Shown here in pieces: positions 36,184-46,056 of a DNA stretch of 64,000 nucleotides; positions within the stretch are counted from its first letter, which is position 1; each line of letters starts with the position of its first letter. The stretch comes from Myxococcus xanthus. Lineage in GTDB: Bacteria > Myxococcota > Myxococcia > Myxococcales > Myxococcaceae. The translations under genes were made by a program, and so were the position numbers. The notes below the pieces were generated by a model. That model was not told the DNA's origin. It searched no databases and saw only the letters and a list, made by a program, of their open reading frames with translations. The stretch spans positions 1-64,000 of the forward strand of contig NZ_JABFNS010000001.1 of NCBI RefSeq assembly GCF_013116825.1. The letters are read 5' to 3'.

Positions 36184-37818
36184 CTACGGCTTCGGCGCAG
36201 ACGCGGGAGCCTTCGACTTCGCCTTGGGCGTGGCAGGCGCCTTCTTGGTGGGGCGCTTGCGCTTCTTGTCCTCCGCGTCCTCCGGGCAGGGCGGACGCGG
36301 TCCGTCGCTCGGCGGCTGGATGGTGAAGTCGACACGGCGGTTGAGCGCCATGCCTTCTTCCGTCGCGTTGTCCGCCAGCGGCCGCGAGCGGCCAAAGCCC
36401 TGCGAGCACAGCCGCTCCGCCGCCACGCCGCTCTCCACCAGGAAGCGCATGACGCTGGCCGCGCGGCGGCGCGACAGGTCCAGGTTGTACGCATCGCTGG
36501 CGCGAGAGTCGGTGTGACCCTCGATATGCACCCGGTCGGCCTCGGTGTTCTCGTTCATCACCCGCGCGACCTCCTCCAGGATGGGGAAGGACTCGGAGAG
36601 GATGATGTCCTGGTCGGTGGCGAAGTTGAGCTGCTCCAGGATGACAATCCGGTTGCCATCGCGCCGGGCCAGCGGGCACCCGTCCTTGCCGCGGCGGCCG
36701 GCGGGCTGGTCCGGGCACCGGTCGAGCCGGTCGACCACGCCGTCACCGTCCTTGTCCGTGTCCGGGCAGCCCATGTTGGCCACGGGGCCGGCCACGTCGG
36801 GGCACGCATCCGACTCGCCAATCACGCCGTCACCATCCGGGTCGATGGGCGGCGGCGGGGGCTCGGGCGGCTCCTTGAAGCGCTCCAGGGCCTCCCACTC
36901 GCGCGTCTTCGCCGGAATCCACAGGATGGACGTGAAGAAGCTCAGCGAGGGCGAGGCGATGGAGCAGCCGCAGCCCATGCCGCCGCCGAACGTGAAGGTG
37001 AGCCCGGTGGAGCTGTACCAGCGCAGGCCGAAGAGCGCCTCCGCGGGTATCTGCCGGGGCTCATCGGGCTGCTTCTGCAGCCCCACCGCGCCGTGCACCA
37101 TGCCCACCGCGGTGACACCGCTGCCGCGGAGGATGGGGACCTCCGCGCCCACTCCGAAGGGCATCATGTCGCCCACGGACACGCCGCTGAAGACGCGGTC
37201 CGGGCGCTTCCAGAAGCCGCCGTTGAGCGCCAGGAGGATGCCGTTCTCGAAGCGGTAGTCCAACACCAGCCCCGGGGCCCAGGTCAGCTCGCCGTCTCCG
37301 GCGAAGGCGTCCTGGGCGCCGGTGGGGAAGCTCACGTTGAGCGTCACCGCGCCGCCCCAGCCCTTGCCCTCGGCGGGCCGGCGCAGGCCCGGGATGGCCA
37401 CCTTGCCGGTGAGCCGGAGGTCACCGAGCACGAAGCTCTCCACGCTCCCCTCGGTGCCGATGACCTCCAGGTTGGCGCCGCCCTGGGCGAGGATGAGCGG
37501 CATGTCCACGCCGACCTCGGCCCAGTCGAAGAGGCCCACGGTGGCCATGACGTCCAGTTGAAGGCGGTTGCCGACCAGGTTGATCTTGCTCAGGTCCCCG
37601 CCCTCGGGAATCAGCGACAGGGGGTTGAGCGAGTAGCTGAGGTACGGCCCGGCCGAGACGGACAGGTGTGACAGCGGACGCGACTGCTGCACCACGACCA
37701 GGTCCTGGGGCGCGCCGGACGGACGGAAGAGCTGCACGTTGAAGCGCGCGTCCGGCTGCGCGGTGGCGGCGGTGGACACCCCCAGCGCCACGATGAGGAA
37801 CAGGTGCGAGGGCTTCAT
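36184..37818 (-). CDS. traB: TraB, OmpA-family outer membrane exchange protein
   Basis: A 544-residue partner of TraA in outer-membrane exchange, as known in Myxococcus xanthus. A signal peptide (1-20, ending TAATA) is followed by a beta-barrel region (about 25-310). Next are thrombospondin type 3-like calcium repeats (DPDGDGVIGESDACPD and DTDKDGDGVVDRLDRCPD, about 323-375). The OmpA peptidoglycan-binding domain is at about 395-515 (HIEGHTDSRASDAYNLDLS, then GFGRSRPLADN). A Lys/Pro/Ala tail ends it. It lies directly after traA, with ATGA overlap, so the two are made together and in similar amounts. Confidence 0.92.
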   Translation of the reverse strand: MKPSHLFLIVALGVSTAATAQPDARFNVQLFRPSGAPQDLVVVQQSRPLSHLSVSAGPYLSYSLNPLSLIPEGGDLSKINLVGNRLQLDVMATVGLFDWAEVGVDMPLILAQGGANLEVIGTEGSVESFVLGDLRLTGKVAIPGLRRPAEGKGWGGAVTLNVSFPTGAQDAFAGDGELTWAPGLVLDYRFENGILLALNGGFWKRPDRVFSGVSVGDMMPFGVGAEVPILRGSGVTAVGMVHGAVGLQKQPDEPRQIPAEALFGLRWYSSTGLTFTFGGGMGCGCSIASPSLSFFTSILWIPAKTREWEALERFKEPPEPPPPPIDPDGDGVIGESDACPDVAGPVANMGCPDTDKDGDGVVDRLDRCPDQPAGRRGKDGCPLARRDGNRIVILEQLNFATDQDIILSESFPILEEVARVMNENTEADRVHIEGHTDSRASDAYNLDLSRRRAASVMRFLVESGVAAERLCSQGFGRSRPLADNATEEGMALNRRVDFTIQPPSDGPRPPCPEDAEDKKRKRPTKKAPATPKAKSKAPASAPKP

Positions 37819-39959
37819 CGAGCAGGGCGCCGGGGGCGGAGGAACGTGAGGCCCGCGGCGAGCAGCAGCAGGAAGGTGGTGCTTCCAGCAGGCGTGGCGT
37901 CGGCGGTGGTGCCGCAGCAGAAGGCGCCGCCTTGGGGCTCGGTGCCCGGCTTGCGGCGGCCGCGCTCGCACTCCATCGTCTTCGCGGAGCAGTGCTCCAC
38001 GCCCAGGCAGTCTCCGCTGTCGGAGCAGGCGGTGGAGCAGGTGTTGGTCGCGGTGTCGCAGGAGCCGCCGCAGGGGCAGTGGGCATCCGCGAAGCACTCC
38101 ACGCAGGAGGTGCCGTCGCAGACCGTGCCCGGCTCGCACGTCACCGCGCACGCGCCCGAGTTCTCACACGTGCGCGTGGTGGGGTTGCACACGCCGCTGC
38201 CGCAGTCCCCGTCATCCGTGCAGCCCACACAGGTGCTGCCCTGCGCGGTGCCGTTGGAGAGGCAGAAGGGGGTGTCACCATCGCAGGCGCCACAGCGGGG
38301 GCCGCAGTGCTTGTCCGTGGTGCAGGACGCGCATTCGCCACTGAGGCAGAACTGGCCGTCGCCGCACTCCAAGTCGTTGCGACACTGGACGCAGACTTCG
38401 CCGTCGAGGCAGTAGGGGCGCTCGCCGGGGCACTTCACGCAGCCAGGGCCGCAGCTGTCGGCCGTGTTGCACGAAGGCACGCTGTCCACGCAGCGGCCGT
38501 TGGCGGTGTCGCACTGTTGGCCGGCGGCGCACTGGCTGCTGGTGGTGCACTCCACGCAGGTCGGCTTGGCACCGGGAGTCAGCGCCGCGCACTGGGTGCC
38601 GCTGGGGCAGCAGTTGCAGGAGTTGCCGGCGCATGAATCATTGGTGGCGCAGGGCGAGCACACGTTGTTGGTGCAGGACTCGCCCTGAGGGCAGTGGGCG
38701 TCTTGCGTGCACTCGCGGCACTCGTGGAGGTCGGTGGCGCAGACCTCGCCGTTGGTGCACTGGCTGTCGTCGTTGCACTCGACACATGTGAATGTTTCGG
38801 TGTCACAGGCGCCCGTGGCGCAGTCGCTGTCTTCGTTGCAGCCGGTGCACTGGTTGGTTTCGAGGTCGCAGCGGCCGTTCGGGCACTGGCTGTCCTCGGT
38901 GCACTGCACGCACTGGGTGCGGCCGTTGACGTTGGCGCAGTGGGGTGCGGACTCGCCGCAGGGGGAGCAGTACTCGCCGCAGAAGAGCGAGGAGTCGCAA
39001 GGTGCACAGAGTGCCGCGGCGTTGCAGTGGAAGAAGGAGCCGCAGCCTCCGTTGCCGGGCGAGTTCGCGTTGCCGCGGTTGCACTGCTCGCAGCGGTCGG
39101 GCTGGCCTTCGAAGGAGAGGATGCCGTTCTCCGTCTGGAAGAACTGCGCGGGACGGAGGAGTTGGAAGTCGGAGCTGAAGAGGTTGATGACGGGCGGCTG
39201 GTTCGCGGCGCGCTCGAAGTCAGTGAATGCGCCCGTGTGCATCGACATCTCAAGGGCTGCGTGCTCGCCGACCTGTGTATAAAGGGCTTCTACTGCGTAG
39301 AGCCCGGGCGCGTTGAATGTGACGCTGTTGGTGGTTCGCCAAGTTGGGAACCCGAGCATCGGTGGCCGGTTGATGACCTGATAACCCTGGCTGCGGTCGT
39401 AGATGACGAGGCTGATGCCATCATCTGCGTAAAGGCCGAAGTGAATCGGCTGACCTGCTAGATCCGCGGTGACGTTCAGGTAACCGCGAAATCGCGACGC
39501 GAACGGCGTGAAGGCGTCGTTGTCCTCGATGACGTTGAAGGTGCATCCGCCAGTCGAGCATCCGGGGGCCGTGACCTGGTTGGCGAAGTCGCCATAGCTC
39601 AGCGTGCGTCCGTCATTGAGGTTGTTGGACAGGTCGAAGGGCGTACGCAGCACCGTTGTGACACGGCTCAGCCTGCTGGCGGGTTCTTCGAGGAACCCGT
39701 TGATTCCGTCGATGTACGTTCCGCGTGACTGCGGAAACTCATTCAAGGGGCGCGTCCACACATTGGACGCCACGCACAGGCCTTGCCCATCACCAGCGAG
39801 TGCGGGGGCGATGGGGGGCCCTTGGATGACGACATCGGGCAACTTCTGGCCCCAGGCGGTCGATGCCGCGAGGCACACCGTCAGGACAGTGAGCGCGGTA
39901 CGCGCGATGCGGGACACGGGCGATTTCAAAGCCCCGCAACAATGCGGGATATCTCCCAC
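37815..39959 (-). CDS. traA: TraA, kin-recognition receptor for outer membrane exchange
   Basis: A 714-residue cell-surface receptor that binds the same TraA allele on neighbouring cells and starts outer-membrane fusion. The signal peptide covers about 1-38 (STAWGQ). A PA14-like lectin domain, the variable recognition part, is at about 60-245. Residues 288-690 hold many EGF-like or CXXC-type Cys repeats (for example [13 protein letters not shown]). The MYXO-CTERM tail ([13 protein letters not shown], a hydrophobic helix, then RPRRPAR) anchors or sorts it. Residue 205 is Pro when counting from the GTG start at 39959. A second in-frame GTG at 39917 is less likely. Confidence 0.94.
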   Translation of the reverse strand: MGDIPHCCGALKSPVSRIARTALTVLTVCLAASTAWGQKLPDVVIQGPPIAPALAGDGQGLCVASNVWTRPLNEFPQSRGTYIDGINGFLEEPASRLSRVTTVLRTPFDLSNNLNDGRTLSYGDFANQVTAPGCSTGGCTFNVIEDNDAFTPFASRFRGYLNVTADLAGQPIHFGLYADDGISLVIYDRSQGYQVINRPPMLGFPTWRTTNSVTFNAPGLYAVEALYTQVGEHAALEMSMHTGAFTDFERAANQPPVINLFSSDFQLLRPAQFFQTENGILSFEGQPDRCEQCNRGNANSPGNGGCGSFFHCNAAALCAPCDSSLFCGEYCSPCGESAPHCANVNGRTQCVQCTEDSQCPNGRCDLETNQCTGCNEDSDCATGACDTETFTCVECNDDSQCTNGEVCATDLHECRECTQDAHCPQGESCTNNVCSPCATNDSCAGNSCNCCPSGTQCAALTPGAKPTCVECTTSSQCAAGQQCDTANGRCVDSVPSCNTADSCGPGCVKCPGERPYCLDGEVCVQCRNDLECGDGQFCLSGECASCTTDKHCGPRCGACDGDTPFCLSNGTAQGSTCVGCTDDGDCGSGVCNPTTRTCENSGACAVTCEPGTVCDGTSCVECFADAHCPCGGSCDTATNTCSTACSDSGDCLGVEHCSAKTMECERGRRKPGTEPQGGAFCCGTTADATPAGSTTFLLLLAAGLTFLRPRRPAR

Positions 39960-40097
39960 AACCGCAATTCCGGCAACGTGCGGCTTTCCGCTACGACGTC
40001 GCGGGTCCTTCGGAGGCCGCTCAACGGCGGAGAGTCAGTGTGTCGCCCTGGCACTGTGGATAGTCAGAAAAAACAGAGTGGAGCGCGCTCTGTGTCG

Positions 40098-41198
40098 TCA
40101 CCTGGGGAGGAGCGTGAGCGTGGGGCTCTCCAGCATCGTGATGAACTCAGCAGCGATGCGCTCCAGGGAGAAGCGCTCGCGGACGAAGCGAGTTCCCGCG
40201 GTGCCCATCTCCTTCCTGCGTGCAGGAGGAAGGTCGCAGAAGGCGGTGAGGGCGTCGCGCCAGGCCGCCACGTCGCCGGGGGCAATCAGCCACCCGCTCT
40301 CACTATCGCTCAAGGTCTCTGGGAGGCCGCCAATGCGGCTTGCCAGGACCGGAACGCCACAGGCCTGGGCTTCGATGGACACCCGCCCGAACGGCTCCAT
40401 CCATTCCGATGGGACGGCGACGGCGTCCATGGCGGCGTAGAGTGGTCTCATGTCGCGCGTCCATCCTCGGAGGAGATGCCGTGCCTGGAGTTCCGGGGAG
40501 ATGGACTCCCGCAGCCGTGCATGTGCCGTTTCTTCGCCGACCCAAAGGGCCCGGAGCGCCGGTCGTTGCGCCATCGCCTGGTTGAAGGACTGCACCAGAC
40601 TAAAGGCACCCTTTTCCCTCTTCAGGGCGCCCGCGAAGCCGACGAGCACCTCCGTCTCTCCGATGCCCAGCGCTTGGCGTGTCTTCGTCCGCAGAGAGGC
40701 GTCCGGACGGAAATGCTCCACGTCCAGAGGGTTGTAGAGCAGCTGAATCCTCTCCGGAGCCACCCCTTGCCGTACGAGGTCCGCCCGCATCGACTCGGAG
40801 ACCGCGATGAAGCGGTCGGCCCAGCGGGGGAGGAGCACTCGAGATGCCGGTTTGAGGCGGCTGTTGAGGTGGCGGAACAGTGCGACGCGAGTCCCAGTCA
40901 ACCGGCCAAGGGTGAGTAATGGCCAGTACTCGTGCCCGAAGCTGCCGACCAGCCAATCGGGCCTGACGCGCCGGCTTGCTCGCAGCACGCCTCTCACGCC
41001 GCGGACGTCCGCTGCGTTGCGGAAAATCCCCGGCTCTACGGGGAGTCCGCTCGCCATCAGCTCCCGGCTGATGAAGCTGTTCGGTCGGGCTACAGTGGCG
41101 ACCTGATGGTCTGCCTGAGCCAGCGCACGGACCATGGAAACCAGGTGGGTTTCCGTGCCCCGTGCGCCCGCGCTGGTGCCGACAAAAACGAAGTTCAT
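40098..41198 (-). CDS. Family 4 glycosyltransferase
   Basis: A 366-residue cytoplasmic GT-B glycosyltransferase. The N-terminal Gly-rich strand MNFVFVGTSAGARGTE and the C-terminal donor site with EPFGRVSIEAQACGVPVLAS (E-X7-E) match GT4. YNPLDVEHF and FAGALKREKGAF are further family blocks. It transfers a sugar from a nucleotide donor; acceptor unknown. It lies 138 bases upstream of traA on the same strand. That gap probably carries the traA promoter, so co-regulation with traA is unproven. Confidence 0.88.
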   Translation of the reverse strand: MNFVFVGTSAGARGTETHLVSMVRALAQADHQVATVARPNSFISRELMASGLPVEPGIFRNAADVRGVRGVLRASRRVRPDWLVGSFGHEYWPLLTLGRLTGTRVALFRHLNSRLKPASRVLLPRWADRFIAVSESMRADLVRQGVAPERIQLLYNPLDVEHFRPDASLRTKTRQALGIGETEVLVGFAGALKREKGAFSLVQSFNQAMAQRPALRALWVGEETAHARLRESISPELQARHLLRGWTRDMRPLYAAMDAVAVPSEWMEPFGRVSIEAQACGVPVLASRIGGLPETLSDSESGWLIAPGDVAAWRDALTAFCDLPPARRKEMGTAGTRFVRERFSLERIAAEFITMLESPTLTLLPR

Positions 41199-41611
41199 GG
41201 CGCTAGAGCATCATGGGTGCCCGTTGCCTGCGAGAGGAACCGCGACCGTACATGCTCGGCCCAGGAAAGGCCGTGTCAGTGGATTCACTCTTTGTGATGG
41301 CTCCGAGTCACTGGCTTTGATTGAGATTGAAGCGCACGCCCATGCCGGGAGTCATGTCACAGATGCGGCCGGGGCAATCATACCCGTTCGTGCATGTCAT
41401 GGGGGCTCCTTCGAGACGCGCGGCGATGGCATTGGGGACTGCGAGCGCCATTGTTGTCGTGGTGGACATTGTGAGGGGTTGAGATGGCGCTGTGACGGCG
41501 TGAGGGGATTTCTTGGGGGGGAGGCTGCTGGTGGCTTCCCTGAGCGCTCTGCTCTCGTGAGTTCGGCGGAGCCGCAGGACGGACATTCGTCACTGGCGGA
41601 GATTGGGGCGC
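41199..41611. other. Region upstream of the glycosyltransferase
   Basis: This gap is lower in GC than its surroundings. On the minus strand a short frame ends with MTCTNGYDCPGRICDMTP, a Cys pattern like the repeats of TraA. No ribosome site supports it. It may be a remnant or chance. The glycosyltransferase promoter should also lie here. Confidence 0.35.
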
Positions 41612-42682
41612 TCAGGCCCGTTTGCAGCTCACGTCCCCATCCTGGGAGCGGATGAACGCGGCGGTGAGTTCCGTGCCCAGGGCCGCGCACAGCACCTCGA
41701 AGGTCCGCCGCCGAGCGCCGCCAACCACAGACGGCTGGCTGGCCAATGTCTCCGGATGCCGCACGAAGATGTTGTAGCCCACGATGCAGCCATCCGCGCG
41801 GAGCACGGTGATGCCATCCGTGGCCATCATCCCCCGCAGCAACTGCGCGGCGGCGCGCACGGCGGTGCCCGCGCTGTCGGTGGGGTCCGCGTGGTAGCGC
41901 TCCAGCAACGCCACGATGTCCAGCGGACGGGGCAGGATGATGCCGTCCACGAACAGCGTGGAGCCCGCGCGCTCCCGGGGCAGCACCGCCACGAGCGCGC
42001 CGTGGGAGCCCTGCATCACTTCGAAGAGCACCCGGCGGAAGAACCCTCGCGCGCGCTCGCGACTGGGCGTGGTGACGCCGGCCGTGACGACGTCCGCCAG
42101 CTCATCCATCACCTCTGGAGGCGAGGCTGACTCCACCCTGGCGCCGGACAGGTACACGTGCCGGCACAGCCCTCCGCCCGAGCGCAGCTCCAAGATGTTG
42201 TCGGCGAGCTGAAGCACGCCCACGACGCCCGCGCCCTTGTCCTCCACGCGGCGCAGCCGCTCCAGCGGCGTCTCCGCCAGTGGGAAGGGGTCCGTCCGGA
42301 AGACGCCGTAGGCGAAGCCCTCCGGGACGCGCAGCAGGTACAGGGCCCACCAGCGCCCCTGGCCCAGCGGCGCGCACTGCTTGAGCGCGCGCTGGATGGT
42401 GGCGCGCGAACGCGGCCCGATGCCGATGGCAATCGGGTCATGCCCGCCCAGGTGTTCGAGCATCTGTCCCAGGTCGTCTCCCACGAAGGCCATGGGAAAC
42501 AGCGGGGCTCCCTCCTCGCGATAGCGCGACAGGGTGACGATGAGCTCTCCGATGGCGTCCGCCGTCAGCGCGCAGGACATGCGTGCTTCGTCCAGGAACG
42601 TGCTGACGGCGTCGGTCAGCAGGTGGCGGAAGGACAGGACGAGAGGTGGGGAGCCCAGTCCGGCTGGGTCCGAGCCGTTCAT
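41612..42682 (-). CDS. Hypothetical protein with a possible DisA-like nucleotidyltransferase fold
   Basis: A 356-residue cytoplasmic protein. The C-terminal part shows DGCIVGYNIFV near residue 297 and GGARRRTFEVL near 321, then AAFIRSQDG near 342. The order and spacing recall the DGA and G-X-RHR motifs of DisA_N diadenylate cyclases and their predicted relatives, but the motif residues differ (DGC and ARRR). The N-terminal region (about 1-240) has no family I know. If real, it could be a sensor or a divergent cyclase. The evidence is motif resemblance only. Confidence 0.5.
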   Translation of the reverse strand: MNGSDPAGLGSPPLVLSFRHLLTDAVSTFLDEARMSCALTADAIGELIVTLSRYREEGAPLFPMAFVGDDLGQMLEHLGGHDPIAIGIGPRSRATIQRALKQCAPLGQGRWWALYLLRVPEGFAYGVFRTDPFPLAETPLERLRRVEDKGAGVVGVLQLADNILELRSGGGLCRHVYLSGARVESASPPEVMDELADVVTAGVTTPSRERARGFFRRVLFEVMQGSHGALVAVLPRERAGSTLFVDGIILPRPLDIVALLERYHADPTDSAGTAVRAAAQLLRGMMATDGITVLRADGCIVGYNIFVRHPETLASQPSVVGGARRRTFEVLCAALGTELTAAFIRSQDGDVSCKRA

Positions 42683-42850
42683 GAGACACTCAGCATGGCG
42701 TATTGCCGCCGGGCACGCACGGACGGAGTGACAGCGTGCCAGGAGGCTTGTTCCCTCGCCGAGGCGTCATGGCGCGCCGGTGTCCGCAGGTCCAGCCCCG
42801 GCTGATGCGGAGTGTCAGCGTCGCTGGGTACGCTCGGGGCACACGGCCTG

Positions 42851-44593
42851 TCAGGACAGGCCTGTCCGGGCCTCGTCCAGGCGGGCCGCCGTCTGGTTCC
42901 AGTCGCTGGCCAGCCCGTCGAGCTGCTTCAGGATGTCGGAGAAGTACCGCGTCTCCAGGGCCTTCGACAGGGTCGCGCCGTGGGCGTCCGCCCACTTCTT
43001 CGTGACGCGAGCCCGCACCTGGGCGCCCAGCAGGTCCACGAAGCGCTCCATCAGCGGGGTGGACAGCAGCGTGCCCGCCCAGACGACCGCGTCATGGCCC
43101 ATGCCGCCCGTGGCCACCGTCACCGCCGCCGCCGCGCCTGACGGCACGGAGTACACCAGCGTCGTCAGTGTCTGGAGAATCTCCTCCCGCATGCCGCCCT
43201 GGAGCTCCGCGGAGACCAACTCCCGGCAGTACGCATACAGCGTGGCCCGGTCCGCCGCGTGCGCGTGCAGGGGCTCGAAGCCCAGCGGCTCCTCCAGCTT
43301 CGTCAGCGTCACCGGACCGAAGGCTTCCTCCAGCTTCGTCCGCGTCTGCGCGTCTGCACGCCACGCGGCCACTTCCGGAGCGAAGGCATCCACCAGCCGC
43401 CGCACCCCGTCCTTCAGTGACTCGTCCACCGCGTGGGTCGGCGTGTCCGCGCCCGGGGCCTCGGGCGCGGTGAAGGACTCGCGCACCTTGCGGGTGACGA
43501 AGGTGAGCGCCGTGGCCAGCCCCCGGAAGGGCAGGCGCACCCACTTGTGGAACTGACTGCGCGCATCCAGTTCGTCGCGGAAGGCGTCGATGAGCACGTC
43601 CGCGGGCACGGCCTTCAGCGCCGCGTGCGCCCCCACCACGTCCAACTCGTGGCGCAGTCGCTTGCGGAGCCGGTCGGGCTCCCGCGCCGCCTCCGAGGCC
43701 GCACGCGACACGGCCTCCATCTCCGCGCGCGCATCCGCGAGCGAGGCTTCCAGCGCCCGGGCCTTCAGCTCGCGCGCGTGTTCGGCCTGTCCCAGCAGCG
43801 CCCCCAGCGCGGGCTTCCCGTCCAGGGGGGCCGTGGCCAGGGGCTTCAGTCCCGCCTCCACGTCGGGCTGGTGCGGCGCCAGGTAGCGGGCCAACGCGGG
43901 GTGGCCCACGTCCTCGGCGAGCTTGTCCAGGTGCCCACGGGCCACCTCCTCGCGCGTGGCCTCGTTATAGACGAGCAGGTACGGCCGCCCATGCCCCACG
44001 GCGGCGCGCAGGAAGTCCACCAGCGCGGCGTTCTGGTACGTCTGCCGGCTCACCACGAACGCCAGCACGTCCACGGTGACGAGCAACGCCTCCGCGCGCT
44101 CGCGGTTGTCGCGGTACACGCTGTCGAAGTCCGGCGTGTCCATGACGAGCAGCCCGCGAGGCACCGCGTCCGACAGCGTCAGGTACAGTCGGCCCGGAGG
44201 CCCCGCCTGGTCCACGGGCGCCGCGTCGCCGGAGGCCACGGGCACGATGTCATAGCGCCGCGTCAGGAAGTCCTTCAGCGGCCCGGTCCAGGTCTCCGGG
44301 TGGGCCGCCGCCAGGCACTGCTTCGTGAGCCCGCCCTCGGGCCTCGCGGGGGACAGCGCCGCGCCCACCAGCGAGTTGAAGAGCGTGGACTTGCCCACGT
44401 TGTTGGGGCCGGCGATGGCCACCAGCAGCAGGGGGGCGTCCGCGGAGCCCAGGCGGGGGAGCAGGTCGCGGCGCAGGCGTTCGGCCAGACGGCGCGCGAG
44501 CTCGGCATCCGAGGCGTCCGGGAAGCGCTCGGGCGCGGGCAGGGCGTCCAGGGCGGACGCGAGGCAGGTGCGCAGGGTATACGGGTCTCTCAT
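42851..44593 (-). CDS. Dynamin-like GTPase (second copy)
   Basis: A 580-residue protein. The G domain has G1 GPNNVGKST near residue 65 and G3 DTPDFDS near 145; G4 is unclear (VYNEAT). A long helical stalk-like region spans about 250-420. Hydrophobic segments near 495-520 (SGAAAAVTVATGGMG) suggest membrane contact. The ATG at 44593 (MRDPYT) was chosen. Layout resembles the GTPase at 28947-30644, but sequence outside the G motifs differs. Role unknown; membrane remodelling is an inference from family. Confidence 0.8.
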   Translation of the reverse strand: MRDPYTLRTCLASALDALPAPERFPDASDAELARRLAERLRRDLLPRLGSADAPLLLVAIAGPNNVGKSTLFNSLVGAALSPARPEGGLTKQCLAAAHPETWTGPLKDFLTRRYDIVPVASGDAAPVDQAGPPGRLYLTLSDAVPRGLLVMDTPDFDSVYRDNRERAEALLVTVDVLAFVVSRQTYQNAALVDFLRAAVGHGRPYLLVYNEATREEVARGHLDKLAEDVGHPALARYLAPHQPDVEAGLKPLATAPLDGKPALGALLGQAEHARELKARALEASLADARAEMEAVSRAASEAAREPDRLRKRLRHELDVVGAHAALKAVPADVLIDAFRDELDARSQFHKWVRLPFRGLATALTFVTRKVRESFTAPEAPGADTPTHAVDESLKDGVRRLVDAFAPEVAAWRADAQTRTKLEEAFGPVTLTKLEEPLGFEPLHAHAADRATLYAYCRELVSAELQGGMREEILQTLTTLVYSVPSGAAAAVTVATGGMGHDAVVWAGTLLSTPLMERFVDLLGAQVRARVTKKWADAHGATLSKALETRYFSDILKQLDGLASDWNQTAARLDEARTGLS

Positions 44594-44700
44594 CACCAGA
44601 AGTCCTCGCACCACAGCACGCGGGACGCCCCGTGCCCAGGCACTTGTCCCATCAGGTGTCGGCCGGGGACAGAGCGGGGGGAGCGCGGTAGGGTGGTCCC

Positions 44701-46056
44701 ATGCGCCTTCTCGCCGCCTGCCTGCTCCTGTCGGGGCTCGTCGCCTGCACCGCCGCGAATACGAATGCCCCCGCGGCCGCCGTGTCTCACGCCAAGGGCC
44801 CGTTGCCCTTCATCGAGGATGACTACGCCCGCGCGCTCGCCGAGGCCCAGGCGAAAGGGCTCCCCCTCTTCGTCGACGTCTGGGCGCCCTGGTGTCACAC
44901 GTGCCGGTCGATGAAGGCCTACGTCCTGTCCGACGCGTCGCTGGCCCGGCACGCGGACCGCTTCGTGTGGCTGGAGGTGAACACCGACCTGACGTCGAAC
45001 GCGGCGTTCCAGGAGAAGTACCCGGTGGAGTTCTGGCCCACGCTGTACGTCATCGACCCGCGCCAGGAGAAGGCCCTGCTGCGCTTCGCCGGCAGCGCCA
45101 CCGTGGCGCAGTTGGAGAAGCTCTTCGAGGACGGTGAGCGCGCGTACAAGGGCGGCGTCACCGGCGCCGAGGCCCTGCTGGCTCGCGGGGACATGCTCTA
45201 CGCGGAGGGGCGTTCGGCCGAAGCCGCGGAGACGCTCGTGGAGGCCCTGGCCGAGGCGCCCGCGGACTGGTCCCGCCGGGGCCGCGCGGTGGAGTCGCTG
45301 CTGACGGCGATGTACGGCGCGAAGCAGCACGAGGCGTGCGCGCGCAAGGCGCTGGAGGAGCTCCCGAAGACGCCCCGCTCGCTGTCCTGGGCCAATGGCG
45401 CTCTCTTGGGCATGTACTGCGTGTTGTCGCTGCCGGAGGACCACGCGGCGGGGGCGGAGCTGCGCGGCGGCCTGGAGGCCAGGGTGGCCGAGGCCCTGGC
45501 GCCCCCGGCCATCGAGATGTCCGCGGATGACCGCTCCGGCCTGTACGAGGTGCGCGTGCAGGCGCGCGAGGTGGCGAAGGACATGGCGGCCGTGAAGGCC
45601 CTGTCTGAGGAGTGGCTGGCGTTCCTGGAGGCCGAGGCCGCGAAGGCGCCCAATCCCCAGGCGAGGACGGTGTTCGACTCGCACCGCATGCTCGCGGCCA
45701 TGAAGCTGGAGACGCCCGCCCGGGCGATTCCCGCGCTCGAGCAGAGCGAGAAGGACCTGCCCCAGGACTACAACCCGCCCGCGCGCCTTTCGACGTTGTA
45801 CCGGCTCGTCGGCCGGCTGGATGACGCGCTCGCCGCCAGCGACCGTGCGCTGGCGCGCGTCCAGGGCGCGCGGCGGTTGTCGGTGTTGTCGGGCCGCGCG
45901 GACATCCTCGTGGCGCGCCAGGACACGGCGTCTGCCGAGAAGACGCTGGAAGAGGCCATCACCTTCGCGAAGTCGCTGCCCGCCTCGCAGGTGTCGCCGC
46001 GCACGGTGGCCGGACTGGAGAAGAAGCTCAGCGGTCTTCAGGCCTCGGCGCGGTAG
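44701..46056 (+). CDS. Thioredoxin-fold lipoprotein with TPR-like tail
   Basis: A 451-residue lipoprotein. The lipobox LVAC is at residues 13-16. A thioredoxin domain (about 35-150) carries WAPWCHTC, a redox pair similar to DsbD C-terminal and related reductases, plus the cis-Pro segment WPTLYVID. From about 155, repeated helices (AEALLARGDMLYAEGRSAEA, among others) suggest TPR repeats. It would reduce or deliver disulfides in the periplasm and dock partners. Divergent from the GTPase gene; its end overlaps the convergent phosphatase by 29 bases. Confidence 0.84.
   Translation: MRLLAACLLLSGLVACTAANTNAPAAAVSHAKGPLPFIEDDYARALAEAQAKGLPLFVDVWAPWCHTCRSMKAYVLSDASLARHADRFVWLEVNTDLTSNAAFQEKYPVEFWPTLYVIDPRQEKALLRFAGSATVAQLEKLFEDGERAYKGGVTGAEALLARGDMLYAEGRSAEAAETLVEALAEAPADWSRRGRAVESLLTAMYGAKQHEACARKALEELPKTPRSLSWANGALLGMYCVLSLPEDHAAGAELRGGLEARVAEALAPPAIEMSADDRSGLYEVRVQAREVAKDMAAVKALSEEWLAFLEAEAAKAPNPQARTVFDSHRMLAAMKLETPARAIPALEQSEKDLPQDYNPPARLSTLYRLVGRLDDALAASDRALARVQGARRLSVLSGRADILVARQDTASAEKTLEEAITFAKSLPASQVSPRTVAGLEKKLSGLQASAR

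Noticed and set aside
39970-40095. Sigma-54-type promoter before traA
   Set aside because: A TGGCAC occurs on the plus strand, but the matching downstream GC element is absent and the orientation is wrong for traA.
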